From Lepidurus packardi (taxonomy: Eukaryota; Arthropoda; Branchiopoda; Notostraca; Triopsidae): DNA of 64,000 nucleotides. This document shows positions 24,501 to 37,400 of the stretch, one piece after another (the stretch's first letter is position 1; every line of letters starts with the position of its first letter). The translations under genes were made by a program, and so were the position numbers. Below the pieces are notes generated by a model that saw only the letters and a program-made list of their open reading frames with translations, searched no databases and was not told where the DNA came from. The stretch spans positions 1,322,565 to 1,386,564 of the forward strand of contig JAKZAN010000001.1 of the NCBI GenBank assembly GCA_023053545.1. The letters are read 5' to 3'.

Positions 24501-25725
24501 GGAAAAAATGAGTGAAACCGATATTAAAAAGGAAAGTCAGCAGGTAAAGTAGATTTAAGATTTAGACATCCCAGGCATTACTGTCACAAATACAATTTCC
24601 TTATATGGCACAGAGCATGAGAATTTGGAATAGAAATGGGTCATGCTGTAGCGCTAGAAGGGGTTCCAGTCCACGATACGGGTAATCATAATAATAACCA
24701 AATAAACAGAATAATAACGGGTACTCTCTTCGTTGCGTCCTTAAAACAGGCGAATCTACTATGTTAATTGACTATTTTAATCTACATAAACTATCTTGGA
24801 AACTATTTATGTGCTATTGGATCTATAGTTAGTTGTATCTTGTTTGATAGATGGTTATCCATTTCTGACCAATGAATAACAAATATATAAATTTTATAGG
24901 AATTATATTATACATTACGTGATGTTCCACAATGACTGTATTAGCACTTACATGACACATTAACCAACGTATCAAGTAACCAATTATTCCGTCATTTACC
25001 ATTATTTATTCCTTCTAACTAGGTCTTTTTCATCTGATAGTAAGGTATAATAACATCAAAATATCCATCAATCATTTGAGACAGCACTCGTGAATCTTGT
25101 CCCGTCTGCAACCGAGCCGGAAGAGATGACAAATTACTGTCCAAAGTTCCGGATTTCGAAAGCAGAAAAATTCATGGAAAACCTCCTCTTTCCTTTCCCA
25201 GCGGACTCCCAAAAGAAATACTGAAACAAAACGATCTTCTCCATTGCAAATCCAACACAGACGAGATTCCGCCAAACCATTGAATCAGCCATTCGCCTTT
25301 AACCTTCTCTTACTACCAAATCGTTACCGATTCAGCATGACCGCATCCCTTATGCAACGTCGTCTGCTCACAAACCTCACCAAACAAAATCCCAGCTCAT
25401 TAAAGACTACTCACACACGCAAGTCTTGAGAGAACCTGGTCACAAAAGCTCAAATCGCAGCTGCCGCCTCAGATACGTCTTCCCTCCCCTCTTCTTTCCA
25501 CCTCCTTACCCCCTCCTTACCCCATTTCAGGGTATTGTATACAGCACAGGCCGCAGACACAGCACATAGTATATATTCCGGGGGTATTCCGGGGGTAAGG
25601 AGGGTTGCTATGTGTGTCGGCCATCAATAAGAGTACCCCCCCCTCCCATAATTTCCTGAAATCGATACTTTGCCTTCCAAAATTTCAAGTTGGTCTCGTA
25701 TTCTTTCCCTTTTTACCCGAGACAA
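24501..25725. other. Unannotated sequence
   Basis: No exon, RNA gene or repeat family is recognised. Confidence 0.4.
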
Positions 25726-25727
25726 AT

Positions 25728-26985
25728 CCCCCTTACAAACCCAAATTGTATTGCCTTTTCAATTTTATTCATTGACTTTGGATTTACCTTCAGAGTCTTT
25801 TGCCAATACCTCAAAAAACGGGTACGGATCGGCTTGTTTTTCTCCCTTTGGAAAATTTTGGAAGATTTAGTTACAGCTGACGGGACAAATCCCCCTTGCA
25901 AACCCAAATTTCCTAATTTTATTGATTGACTTTGTATTTACCTTCAGAGTCCTTTGCCAATACCTCAAAAAAACGGGTACGGATTGGCTTGTTTTTCTCC
26001 CTTTGGAAATTTTTGGAAGATTTAGTTACAGCTGACGGGACAAATCCCCCTTACAAACCCAAATTGCCTAATTTATTGATTGACTTTGTATTTACCTTCA
26101 GAGTCCTTTGCCAATACCTCAAAAAAACGGGTACGGATCGGCTTGTTTTTCTCCCTTTGGAAAATTTTGGAAGATTTAGTTACAGCTGACGGGACAAATC
26201 CCCCTTACAAACCCAAATTGCCTAATTTTATTGATTGACTTTGTATTTACCTTCAGAGTCCTTTGCCAATACCTCAAAAAACGGGTACGGATTGGCTTGT
26301 TTTTCTCCCTTTGGAAGATTTTGGAAGATTTAGTTACAGCTGACGGGACAAATCCCACTTACAACCCCAAATTGCCTAATTTTTATTGATTGACTTTGGA
26401 TTTACCTCAAATAACTTTGTATTTACCTCAATACCTCAAAAAAACGGGTACGGATTGGCTTGTTTTTCTCCCTTTGGAAGATTTTGGAAGATTTCGGAAG
26501 ATTTAGTTACAGCTGACGGGACAAATCCCCCTTACGAACCCAAATTGCCTAATTTTTATTGATTGACTTTGGATTTACCTCAAATAACTTTGTATTTACC
26601 TCAATACCTCAAAAAAACGGGTACGGATTGGCCTGTTTTTCTCCCTTTGGAAGATTTTGGAAGATTTAGTTACAGCTGACGGGACAAAACCCCCTTGCAA
26701 ACCCAAATTGCCTAATTTTAATTGATTGACTTTGTATTTACCTCAAATAACTTTGTATTTACCTCAATACCTCAAAAAAACGGGTACGGATTGGCTTGTT
26801 TTTCTCCCTTTGGAAGATTTTGGAAGATTTAGTTACAGCTGACGGGACAAAAATGGCCTAATTTGTATTGATTGACTTTGTATTTACCTTCAGAGTCCTT
26901 TGCCAATACCTCAAAAAAACGGGTACGGATTGGCTTGTTTTTCTCCCTTTGGAAGATTGAGTTACAGCTGACGGGATGCTCTAAT
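25728..26985. repeat. Tandem array M, about 155-170-bp unit, eight copies
   Basis: The junction CAGCTGACGGGACAAA recurs near 25875, 26030, 26185, 26338, 26510, 26673 and 26838, with a final partial at 26966. Later units carry an added CAAATAACTTTGTATTTACC segment that replaces the TTCAGAGTCC form, so two unit types exist. The GTTACAGCTGACGGGA end coincides with the array edge. Confidence 0.92.
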
Positions 26986-28985
26986 GCTGATGATGTGGTA
27001 GCTGGGACAAGGCGTTCTCACCGCAACTTTTAACGAGCCCATGAAAAACCGGCTGTGGTGGGTACAAGTACTACTGGCGGATTGCTTCGAACCGCGGACG
27101 GAAGGGGTGATGACTGTTCCAAAGATGCTGCTCCAAACCGCCCCGTAATTCATTTAAGCCACTTTCTATATTGGCGAACCAAGCTTGGGGGGTTTCTTTC
27201 GCTCCCACAAAACCTGTGTTTACATTCCAAGCACTTGGATTTTCCCAATTATTGCAGGTAACACCAATACACTATTGATTGTGCCCAATACTAAATCACC
27301 GGGAACCGAACCAAACCGCTTTATTTCTTAGTATTATGATTCTTTCTTCCCAAATTCTTGCTCCACGACAAATTCACTCCCGATTTGAAAGGGCCAAAGC
27401 CGGAAGAAATACTCAATGCACCGAGAAGGATTGAAAACCCCAAACTCCGGCAATACTATGTAGATTTTCGAGTAAAACTGGAAACGGAGAGCGACACAGA
27501 AAGTCCCAGGTTGGATGCGCTGCCTGAGGGCTCTACCGAGAACCTTATCCGGAAAATCAAAGGCTAAGAAACCCTCCTCCGCGCGCGAGTTGTAGGGTTC
27601 AGGCTCGCCTAGCGTCCGCATCACACACGCGGAGTATTTTCTCCCTTTCTCTCCTCCCGTTCGCTTTCCTAACGTGGGGATCGCTTGCATGCGCATGATC
27701 CATCAGGCTTACATGCAATATGAGTTCCTTCTCGCCGGTCTTCCTATCTTCTCCCCACAACCCCATCAATTCCCTCGTTTATCATCCCTTTTACCCTTTC
27801 CTCCTCCTCCGCCGCGCGATTACGGAGTGTCTCCGAGGGAACATCAAAATACTTAAGATTTTCTTACGCAAGCCGTGGTTTTTCGCTCTCAAGGGTGAAA
27901 CCTAAAAAATTCTTAAAAGTCAAAATTACTGCAAAACAGGAATTTTTTTTTCATCGAGAAAGTACTAGCTTGCCGCCAGAAATGAAAAAAATGGGCAAAG
28001 TTTGGGCTTTTTTGGTAGCATGGAGGAGAGTATAAGTTTTCTAGCCCTCGAGGAGAACGGCGGAAGAAAGTTATTGATTGGGAAGACGTAAATGCCCCCC
28101 TCCACGTACACCCAACTGCAGCATTGCCTTCCTGCCGTGCCTAGCTCTGGTATTACTGCATTCGGGAGAAGGAGAAGGGGGGGATACGTTCCTCCGACGT
28201 ACTCCATTCACGCGGAGTTTAGAAAACCGAACCGGACGGCCTGGTGACCAAAAGTCCGCGCTTTTTTCTTCTTTTTCATACTAAATGCCATCTCAGAAGG
28301 TCCGTCCTTTGAGGTATTGTGTCAGAGAAGAAGGGGGGGGAAGGCTGAGTACCCTTCCTACCCAATCAGTACGTGCATACAAAGGCGCGCTGACGTAATC
28401 CCCGGCTCTTTTCAACTAGATCCCAGTACATCCAGAACTCAAAACAGGGGAAAACGAAGCAGAGAAATAAAAGCGCGGATCTCTGATAGCTGAGCCAGTA
28501 AACTAATTAGGGAACACACGGAGAGAAAGCACGGGAAAACACATGTTCATGTCCGTGAAAACCGGGCCTAAAGTGAGACAATTAGCGCCAAGTTTTCGAG
28601 CTTGTGCGTGTTTTCTCTCCACCTTAAACGAAAAAATATCCAAAATTGAGGGGGAAGTGCAGAAATGGAGCAATAGGGGGGGAACAAAGGAAGGGCTAGT
28701 GTTAAAATGCGGCGGCGCACGCACTTATCAGTGCTGCCCTCAGCGGTAGGTGGCGAGGTTTCGATAAAACGATTAATGTGAGACAATATACCTTACGGAA
28801 TATATATGTCCCCAGGGTGTGATTGTAACGAAACGCCAGTTTATCATCCCCTATGCTTTGGGATTACTTATACAGCTATTCCTATTGTTGTTAGTTACTT
28901 TATGGGATACCGGAATTAGGTTGAAGAGCAGGAAGGGATTTGTATGCGAATATTTTTGAAATAAAATTATGGAACCCGAAAGGAT
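26986..28985. other. Region without firm genes; possible orphan coding fragment at 27338-27567
   Basis: An open frame on the plus strand (about 27338-27567, stop TAA) is charged and non-repetitive (for example EEILNAPRRIENPKL and DFRVKLETESDTESPRL). It has an in-frame stop immediately upstream, no ATG near its start and no acceptor in the right place, so it could be a gene relic or chance. The remaining sequence shows nothing I can support. Confidence 0.3.
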
Positions 28986-29155
28986 TAGTTTTTGTTATAG
29001 ATATGTTCTTGTTATAGATATATATATTATAGATATATTGTTATAGATATATTGTTATAGATATATTGTTATAGATATATTATAGTTGTTATAGTTAGAG
29101 TTATTGTTGTAGTTAGAGTTATTGTTAGAGTTAGAGTTATTGTTAGAGATAGATG
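28985..29155. repeat. TTATAGATATATTG and GTTAGAGTTA microsatellite
   Basis: Simple repeats of TTGTTATAGATATA grading into TTAGAGTTATTG. Confidence 0.9.
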
Positions 29156-29264
29156 TTAGAGAAGAGACCAACCAAAAGGCACCATTATCTTTCTTTGGAA
29201 TGCTCAAACAAGTCTGTGCTTTGGTTAATGTACAAGCTCGATCACAAAAGACGGGCTTTTCTTC

Positions 29265-29450
29265 GCGCCGTGACTAGCGGGCTCCACTGTACGACACGCT
29301 TGACCCGCATCGTCGGAACCGCCTCAGCGCGGTCCCATTGCCGGGGGATGGGCTCTCGACTGCGAAGCCGAGCGAGCCGAGACTTGCCCGACGGCTCTCA
29401 GACGCGGGTCGCGGCCCGACCGGACGGCTACGGCGACCGAAGAAAAAGGC
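29265..29450. other. GC-rich island of unknown nature
   Basis: About 185 bp that is strikingly G+C-rich and CpG-dense (GGGCTCTCGACTGCGAAGCC, GACGCGGGTCGCGGCCCGAC) in an AT-rich neighbourhood. I do not recognise an rRNA, tRNA or protein family in it. It abuts a dispersed repeat at 29468. Confidence 0.5.
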
Positions 29451-29467
29451 ATCATAATGAAATACTC

Positions 29468-29545
29468 GGTTAATATGCATAATGGACATAGGGGTTCTTC
29501 AGCCAAAGCATTTCACTTTGTCTGTTTCATAACATACTTTTACTT
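29468..29545. repeat. Dispersed repeat, copy 1
   Basis: GTTAATATGCATAATGGACATAGGGGTTCTTCAGCC-type sequence continues to CATAACATACTTTT. A second copy is at about 47149-47225 in the same orientation. The family is unknown. Confidence 0.75.
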
Positions 29546-29781
29546 TTCCCCCCTTTTCTATAAACTACTACACTGTTCCGCCCAACCGTCCGATTAGCGC
29601 GTGTGTTTTATTCATTATTGCGTGCTTGTGTTCCTACTGCATTGCCAAAGCAGGCCCAAGTAGCGCTACGATCTACGGGTCTACAGGATGGTACAGATAG
29701 ACCGGCAAACGCTCTGTAAGCTTCTTACATCCCGGTAAGGCTTCCCAAACCATATCCACCAACATCCTTCTTATGATTTAC

Positions 29782-30217
29782 CTTTATGCATGCCAGTGAG
29801 TTTATCCTTTAAGACGGTGAACTCGTAAATCTTTCCAAACTCTTCCAACATGGGTCTTAGGTCATGCTCCTCTAGATGGCGCGGGATCTGGCCCACGAAG
29901 AGCTTAATAGCCTCGGGCTCTTTCTGAACCGTATGGAGGGGTTCACACATGGGTTGCAAGTAGTGGGCCGTGTTGGTCGTCGTGGTGGCCGTGGAAGTAG
30001 GCGTGTTATAAAACACCCCGCCCGTCATATGGTGATGGTGCGTCGCTAAGAGGGCGTGGCTACTCACGGCCACGGACGGAGGCGTGGAGTAGGCATGATG
30101 GTAGCCCATGAGCGCCGCTGCTGTCACAGCGGGAAACGAGGCTTGTGACAAAAGCCCCGCTCCGTGATCGCCCGGGACCATGGCTTGGTGGTGAATCAGC
30201 ATGCTCAATTGGCACAT
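29782..30217 (-). CDS. CELF/Bruno-family RNA-binding protein, first recognised coding exon (partial)
   Basis: This exon encodes about 145 residues and ends in a donor (AAAG|GTAAAT) at 29782/29781. The N-terminal 100 residues are low-complexity, rich in His, Ala, Thr and Ser (HHHH and TATTTTNT runs). RRM1 begins near residue 112: [20 protein letters not shown], then [21 protein letters not shown], including the RNP2 motif LFVGQI. This wording is diagnostic of CELF1-6/Bruno proteins, which bind GU-rich RNA to control splicing, translation and mRNA decay. I chose the ATG at 30217; the frame stays open to 30259 with no nearer ATG, so an upstream exon is possible. The next exon (rest of RRM1) should lie at lower coordinates but was not found, implying a large intron or an exon too short to notice among the repeats. 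Confidence 0.9.
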
Positions 30218-30219
30218 CC

Positions 30220-31065
30220 ACTCGGAGCACCCCTTAAAAGTGCACACCCAACTTGTCACCGGACTCGTGCACTTTCGTCAACCAATCTATTGCACCAGTG
30301 GAAGAATTCCTCACCGTTTTTCTTGTTATGAACCACACCAGTTTGCCGACTTTCTCTTTCTTTATCGATTCAACCAGATCCAGCGTTATCCGCACGTTTT
30401 TTTTTTCGCCTTCAGGAGCAAAACACCCAGGAAAAGAAAGAAAATCGATGAAATGGGAGTTTTCAGAAACCGACTTATCACAACACTGCTTTTCTGGTGC
30501 GCCCGGAAAAAACCACCAGATAACCCCCTTTTGTCTGTATTCCCAAGCTGGGGAAAAAAAACACACACACACTAGAATTTCCCGTTCAAAGAAATAGAAA
30601 TTCTGCCACGGGGGTTAGAAACTGGCCGCGCGCACACTGTTCCAACGCAACTTACGCACTACTTCTCTGTGCTACGCGTACAAACTTGACATTACTAGAA
30701 CCTCACCTCGAACCTAGGCGGAAGAGGGTGAACCCCCACCCCCCCGAAAAAGGATGGCCAAAATCCCCCCCCTCTTTCCCCTTTTATTTTTCATCCCCCC
30801 TATGTTACCCAATAGAAATAGAGGGGGACGGGGTAAAACCTCCACCCCCCTTCTTCCATATCAAACAGTCTTTCTGTCGAGGATAACTTGCACAAAGGTT
30901 TACTTTTTTCTATACTCCCCTATACCCTCCCTCCACCCCCCCTTTTCCTCATTACCTCCATGTTCCAGACTCTAAGACGAGTTTTGGCCAGTCCCAAACG
31001 CAGTAATGCGCAAGGACGTGCTAAGGTTTATGGCCGAGAACCCTGAACTTGAGGATTCTCAAAAC
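30220..31065. other. Likely upstream or 5' region of the CELF exon, otherwise unannotated
   Basis: C-rich stretches (30730-30960) and an ACAC run near 30561-30572. Overlapping false frames occur on both strands. No other gene recognised. Confidence 0.4.
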
Positions 31066-31070
31066 ACCCT

Positions 31071-32130
31071 CGTCCCAAGGCCAAATCCTCTATACAAGAC
31101 TTCCTAAAAACTTAAATAAATTACAAAATTAGGCGTGTATGTTATGAACTAGAAATACTGCGTGTACTGACTAGAAATACTGCATGTACTAACTAGAAAT
31201 AACCCGTCCCAAGGCCAAATCCTCTCAAAAAAAAATTTCTAAAACTTAAATAAGTAAATAAAATTAGGCGTGTATGTTATGAACTAGAAATACTGCGTGT
31301 ACTAACTAGAAATACTGCATGTACTAACTAGAAATACTGCATGTACTAACTAGAAATAACCCGTCCCAAGGCCAAATCCTCTCAAAAAAAAATTTCTAAA
31401 ACTTAAATAAATGATAAAATTAGGCGTGTATGTTATGAACAAGAAATACTGCGTGTACTAACTAGAAATACTGCATGTACTAACTAGAAATAACCCGTCC
31501 CAAGGCCAAATCCTCTCAAAAAAAAAATTTCTAAAACTTAAATAAGTAACTAAAATTAGGCGTGTAAGTTATGAACTAGAAATACTGCGTGTACTAACTA
31601 GAAATACTACATGTACTAACTAGAAATAACCCGTCCCAAGGCTCAAAAAAAATTCTCAAAATTCAACAAAAAAATTCAAAAAAAAATTTCTAAAACTTAA
31701 ATAAATAAATAAAATTAGGCGTGTATGTTATGAACTAGAAATACTGCGTGTACTAACTAGAAATACTGCATGTACTAACTAGAAATACTGCATGTACTAA
31801 CTAGAAATAACCCGTCCCAAGGCCAAATCCTCTCAAAAAAAAAAATTTCTAAAACTTAAATAAGTAAATAAAATTAGGCGTGTATGTTATGAACTAGAAA
31901 TACTGCGTGTACTAACTAGAAATACTGCATGTACTAACTAGAAATACTACATGTACTAACTAGAAATAACCCGTCCCAAGGCCAAATCCTCTGAAAAAAA
32001 AATTTCTAAAACTTAAATAAGTAAATAAAATTAGGCGTGTATGTTATGAACAAGAAATACTGCGTGTACTAGCTAGAAATACTGCGTGTACTAACTAGAA
32101 ATACTGCATGTAACTAGAAATAAGTAAGAG
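31071..32130. repeat. Higher-order minisatellite N with a 22-bp sub-repeat
   Basis: The large-unit start CGTCCCAAGGCCAAATCCTC recurs near 31071, 31204, 31362, 31497, 31633, 31812 and 31973. Large units vary from about 133 to 179 bp because the embedded 22-bp ACTAGAAATACTGCATGTACTA element is present two to four times per unit. The array ends at an A(26) run near 32135-32160. Confidence 0.92.
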
Positions 32131-32160
32131 CAGTAAAAAAAAAAAAAAAAAAAAAAAAAA

Positions 32161-34023
32161 CTAGGGACATACGTTCGGCCAGGAAGAAATAGTGGGTCCT
32201 CGAGGGTATTCACCCTCGTGTGCCCTTGTGTTCGCTATTCTCAGCACGTTCTCCAACGGATGACTCATACCCCCACTCCAGAATCAGCCTCTCTCTCCCC
32301 CCTCCGCGTCACATCTTCCGTTGCCCGAGTTCCCCACGACCAGAAATTGCGCCCTTTCTAATCCAAAAAATCGCTTCAGCCTGAATTTAGGACTTGGGTA
32401 TTGCCTACCCGAAAGCCAACTAATTAGGCAAGCCTTTGCCATTTTCTTTCTTATTTTTTGGGCCCAGTCGCGCATTCCAAAGCAGGGAGTATAGTAGTAC
32501 GGTATCGTCAGAAGTGTACGATGAGGTAATCCGATATGCATGGAAGTCCTTGATTGTGTTATTTGATAAAGCAGGGGGGAGAGGAGGAGGTGGGTGATGG
32601 AAACGGCAGCTGATCCCTTTCCCCCTAACCTTTGTAATATTGAACACGTTGTATGGCAGCGAGGCAGGGTGGGTGGGGGCTACAAGGGACATTCAAAGAA
32701 TGAAATAATGTAAAAAAAAAAAAGGTGCGTGTGAACTGCGAGGCGAGCAGTGCGTTCAATTGTTAGCTGGGGAAAAACCTTTTAATACAAAATGGAGACG
32801 GATGCCCCCGGGTTGTAGACGGGTTCAAAGGGGTGACAAGAGCTTGGCATCCGACTCCAATCCCCTATGTTGGATTCTAAGGACAAAATCCGGCTCATAC
32901 TCTTACATTCGCGGTAGATTTTGCCAATACGAGCAGGGTTAGTAGGGTTAGTTTGAAGGGAAAGGGTGAACGGGGGTCTGCATCCTGTATATGGAAGTAT
33001 CTTGACGCAAAACAGCGAAAAAGGGGTATGTTTTGGTTAACTCCAAACAGCGATCGGTTTAGGGGGAGAAAGAGAGAAGGAAGAGCAGCTGCGATAGCGA
33101 TGGATGATTACGGGTGTTTCGTGACCTGTTTTCGTGACGGTAATTGGCCGTGAGGTTCTACTTTGTCAGCAACTAGGATAAATACATCGGATAATAATAC
33201 CCCAATAATTGGGAATTTACCCCAATGATTGTGTGTTTTTAAAGAACATTTAGTTAGTAAAGCCATGGTGTATTGAAAATCACTTTGGATTCTGCGATTT
33301 TGAATTTCCTTTTGCAAATTTTTGATTTTGCAATTTTGATTTGAAAATTATAATTCTGTGTAATAGAATGCAATTGTATGTACCCTCACGTAGTTATTGT
33401 ATGTACGCTCACGCTGTTAAGAAAATAAAATTTAAAAAAAAATGAAATTGTATTGTTACACTCTCATATTAGATTCTTACACTCTGCATGGGATGTAAAA
33501 GTGTTTATTATTATTATTATTATTTATTGCAACATATAAGGCTTTATAAAGCCTCTTTGTAACTATTTATCTCTACGAAATTGTAACGGGTCAAACATTT
33601 TTGAGCCAAAATGCTCATCTAGTGATTTTTTAAATGTCTGTGAGGAGGAGGATTCTGCGAATGATGGAGGAGGATAATAGTATTCTTTCTGCTTCATGTT
33701 TAAACTGCGTACAGCTTTTTTGAATATCTTTTTCCGTTAATTTTTTTAATTTTTTTAATTTAAATTTTATTTTTTTGATTTTAATTTAATTTTTTAATTT
33801 TTTTTAATTTTTTTTATTGTCTTCCAAGTTATGAAAAATTCTAAATACATCATATACCGAAACGGTACGCATATAGCTGCGTAGGTTAAGAAAATAAAAT
33901 ATTATTTATTATTATTTATTTATTATATTATTTATTATTATTTATTATTAAGCTATTTACAAAAAAAAAAAAATTCCATCATCTCTTTCTGCTTCATTTC
34001 TTGTTTACAATTCATGAAATCAC
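32161..34023. other. Unannotated sequence with AT-rich tracts
   Basis: TTATTA microsatellite at about 33508-33528, TTTTTAATTT tracts at 33738-33820, ATTATTTATT tracts at 33900-33955. No gene recognised. Confidence 0.45.
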
Positions 34024-34031
34024 AACGAGAA

Positions 34032-34459
34032 CAACACGTTCTCCAGTTTCGGAAATCCGAGATAAATATGACACTAGTGTGTATTATGGTTTCGAAACGT
34101 TCTCGGAAAACGAATGACAAACGGTTGTCACTCGAATTCAAAAATGGTAGTTGGATTGTAAATACATTAGTTTAGGTTAGGTTAAGTTAGGATAGGTTAG
34201 GTTAGGTTTAGGTTAGGTTAGTTTAGGTTTGATTAGGTTAGGTTAGCTTAGGTTAGGTTATTAAGTTAGGTTAGCTTAGGTTAGCTTCACGATTCTCATC
34301 AATTTTCGTTGATGAGAGTCGCTAAAATTTGAATTTTCTTTCACTCCACTAGCTGAAAAAAGAAGAATTCATTGTTGGCCAATGACACACTAGTGTCATG
34401 TTTGACCCAGGGACACTTTACGTACAGTACGTATGTAACTAAATCCGGAGAACGTGTTG
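34032..34459 (+). mobile_element. hAT-like MITE with internal TTAGG repeats, copy 2
   Basis: The same TIRs as the 17.1-kb copy (CAACACGTTCTCC and GGAGAACGTGTTG) bound 428 bp and are flanked by a perfect 8-bp duplication AACGAGAA (34024-34031 and 34460-34467). The outer arms are almost identical to copy 1. The TTAGG core (about 34167-34288) is about twice as long, which explains most of the size difference. Confidence 0.9.
34167..34288. repeat. Interstitial TTAGG-type repeat, longest of the three
   Basis: About 120 bp of GGTTA-type repeats with TTTAGG and TTAGCTTAGG variants inside MITE copy 2. Confidence 0.88.
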
Positions 34460-34467
34460 AACGAGAA

Positions 34468-37400
34468 ATGGTATGATAGCAGTGCCATCTGTCGACCAAA
34501 ACTGATCAACTCCTTGCAGTACACCGTGGCTTTCAAACTATTCTTACCATTACGTTTCCAAAGCATGCAAGACTACTTCCAAAGCATCGAATGATAGTGT
34601 TTCCGTGTTTCAAGCGTTCTGCTACGAGCCCTACGAGTATTTAATAAACAAATGTATTTGAAATCCCTAAATTGGCCGCTGAAGCGTTTGGGAGCTACAG
34701 ACTAAAAAAAATAAAATAAAAAAAAATCGACAGACGCGTTTTTTCTCTCGCATTCATACGGGGCCAAAGTAGACGTCTGCCACCGTCCCCCTTGGTTCTT
34801 GATTAGAAATTCGGGTTTAATATATAGGCGACTTGACATACCAAAGGGGGGTTGGGGGGCGGCGGAAAGGGAAATGGTTCCTGACGTGTTTAAGAGGATG
34901 CGAGAGAAACGGAGAACGACACAAAGTCCCTCGGCGTATTCGGTTTCCATAACTACTTTTCCTATGGACGGTGTATTCCCCAACCAGTCAGAAACTTGCA
35001 CTCTGGATGAGAAAATAATAACAGGCTTTTATTATACATGATATGAATGCTGCTCGGGGGGGTTTGTGGGGGGATGGAAACTGTTCAAGTTTGTTAGCCA
35101 AAACTTTTTTTTCTTTCCTTTTCCTGTGCCTCGTCTTTCTTCCTTTATGGTTGCGGTAGTTTGGCGTAAAAAAAAAAAAAAAAAAAAAGCCTCATCAGCA
35201 TGAAGTGGGGGTTGAGGGGGTTGAGAGGCTTTCGGGATGAATAAGTACGACAAAGCTGTATAGGCCTATATGATAAGACCCGTTGCTTTTACCTTAGTTC
35301 CTTTATTTGAATGAGAGGACGGGGGTGGAAAATGCTTCATGCCGGATTTGCTTGAACATGAGGAGGGGAAGGGTGGGAGGGAGGTAAATAGAAGGGAACC
35401 GGTGAGGAGGAACGAAAAAGTAGAAAAGAGAGAGCGGAAAAGCTTCGCAGACCTCAGCTTTGCTGTTGTAATAATGTTGCCATAGCAACGCTCATATGTG
35501 TAGCATTGGATAGGCCTTGACAACGTTAGCTTTTGAGGTTGAGAGGACGCTCCAATTCGGTGGACCATCAGACAGATGCTTGTGCTACGAGGTATTCTCA
35601 GTTTGGGTTAACGGCAAACGATCCTAATCATGGGATGGCTACACGAGAATGAATCAACTTGGAGTTAGATAAGAGGCAATGTGCGTCAAGGTAGGAAAGT
35701 GTTTCTATACTAGGCGATGGGGAATTTATAAGGGAAATTCCCTCTCTATAGAACTGAAGTTCCGTGTTGGTAAGAAAAGATTGCTCTTGTCTCTCCATAG
35801 ATAAAAAAAAAGACTTGGCACGCAATGGGGTATCATGGGAAATTAATAAATAAACTTACACGTAAATGTCAGGCGATATTAAAGGCCTTAGCTAAATAAT
35901 GTAAAGCATAATCTAACAGAAACATGCTATAGATGAAGGTTAGTTTCTATTTCAATTGTAATTCAGTTTTTAAAGAATAAGGGTTTGATGCATATTGCTA
36001 TAACGGGTTTATTTGGGAATAGTGAGTGCCTATTTGGGAATAGTAAGGGTAGATCATTTCTGGAGTTAGTTTAAATTTAATTCAGTTTGGAGCACGCAAG
36101 ACGTGCCGTTTACAAGATATGTGTGGCGTGTTAGGAGCAACTTTGATTAGATACGCTGCGACTAAACGGAAAAATTGTTTTAGGATTATGGGCTCACTTT
36201 TGGTCGTAAACGCCATCTAGCGCTTGAAAGTGAAACTAATGTGGCAGCGTAGAAAAGACAGATGGCCGACAGTAGAAATCGAAACGTCGACGCCAGCTTG
36301 CACTTGAATGTGAAACTAATGTGGTGTAGCATAGAAAGGGAAGATGTCGGACAATGTGCCCGTTAGATGGCACAGTTTTGACTAAAAAAAAGATGACGGA
36401 CAGAGGGGATAGAAACCGAAACCATGAGCTTTCAACAATTTATTGGAGAAAATGAAATTTGAAATAAAGACGTTATTGAGAATCGTAGCTTCAGTTCATT
36501 TTGAATAAGTTTCGTGCAAGTGTCATGGGGATAAGTTGTGGATCGAATGTCCTACATACTGCACTGGAAAGGAACAATGGCTTTTCAAAAGCGCGGGATA
36601 AATATACGTATTACGATTAGCAAGCAACGAAAAGACAACACCAAACAAAAGAAAAATATCACTAAAGCTTCTTACCTTGACACTTTGGAACAAGCTCCCA
36701 ATCGAGTCCACGATCAATGCCGGAAGTTTTTGCTTCATAAGAAGTTAAAACATGTTAACTTGTTAAAACATAAGTTTAAACATAACAAGAATAAAACACG
36801 AAGGTGAATTTACGGAAGCTGCATCCATGAAGGTGAACACTGAAGCAACTGGACGGTGAACACAGCACAAAGAAAAATCATGGGCTTAGTACCGGATACA
36901 GTGTTTGTTTTAATAATATTTTCCACGGTTAAATGCTACGACATTGACGGTACACAATACACTTGCCCGCGCGCGCGGACTTGAATGACGCCGTTGGTGC
37001 ACAACCGCTCCGCTCGTTCTCCGCGCGGGCTAAACAGTTCCTTTGACATAATGTACGTATTAAGTGTAGGCGTTTTTCTTTTTGAACTGAAAAGTTTAAT
37101 TTGGCTTAAAATCAATAATGATAACCGTCCGTGTAAGTGTAAGTGTGTATAGCTTAGAATCTTGGAAAGAATAATAAAGCTAAATAAAGCGTTCGGATTT
37201 GAACCAATCAAAACCCAGATAATTTTCCTACCCTAATTCTGTCTGCTTTGCTAGAGTAAGTAAACAAAACAAGTTCGTACAACAGCCGGTGGGTGTTTTT
37301 TTATTTCCTGTGGTGGTATTGAAAGACATGAGTAAATATTACAAAAAGTCACTCTAAGTAACTAATCCTATTGGCCCACGATATAATCCCAGCTCTGAAC
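34468..37400. other. Gene-free stretch before SMUG1
   Basis: A roughly 80-bp imperfect duplication contains CTTGAAAGTGAAACTAATGTGG (36222 and 36302). A dispersed segment at 36350-36385 is inverted relative to 23008-23042. An A(20) run lies near 35168. The immediate SMUG1 upstream region (37200-37400) shows no recognised promoter motif. Confidence 0.45.

Noticed and set aside
29265-29450. Possible rRNA or tRNA gene in the GC-rich island
   Set aside because: No tRNA A/B box pair or conserved rRNA core could be identified; kept only as a compositional anomaly.
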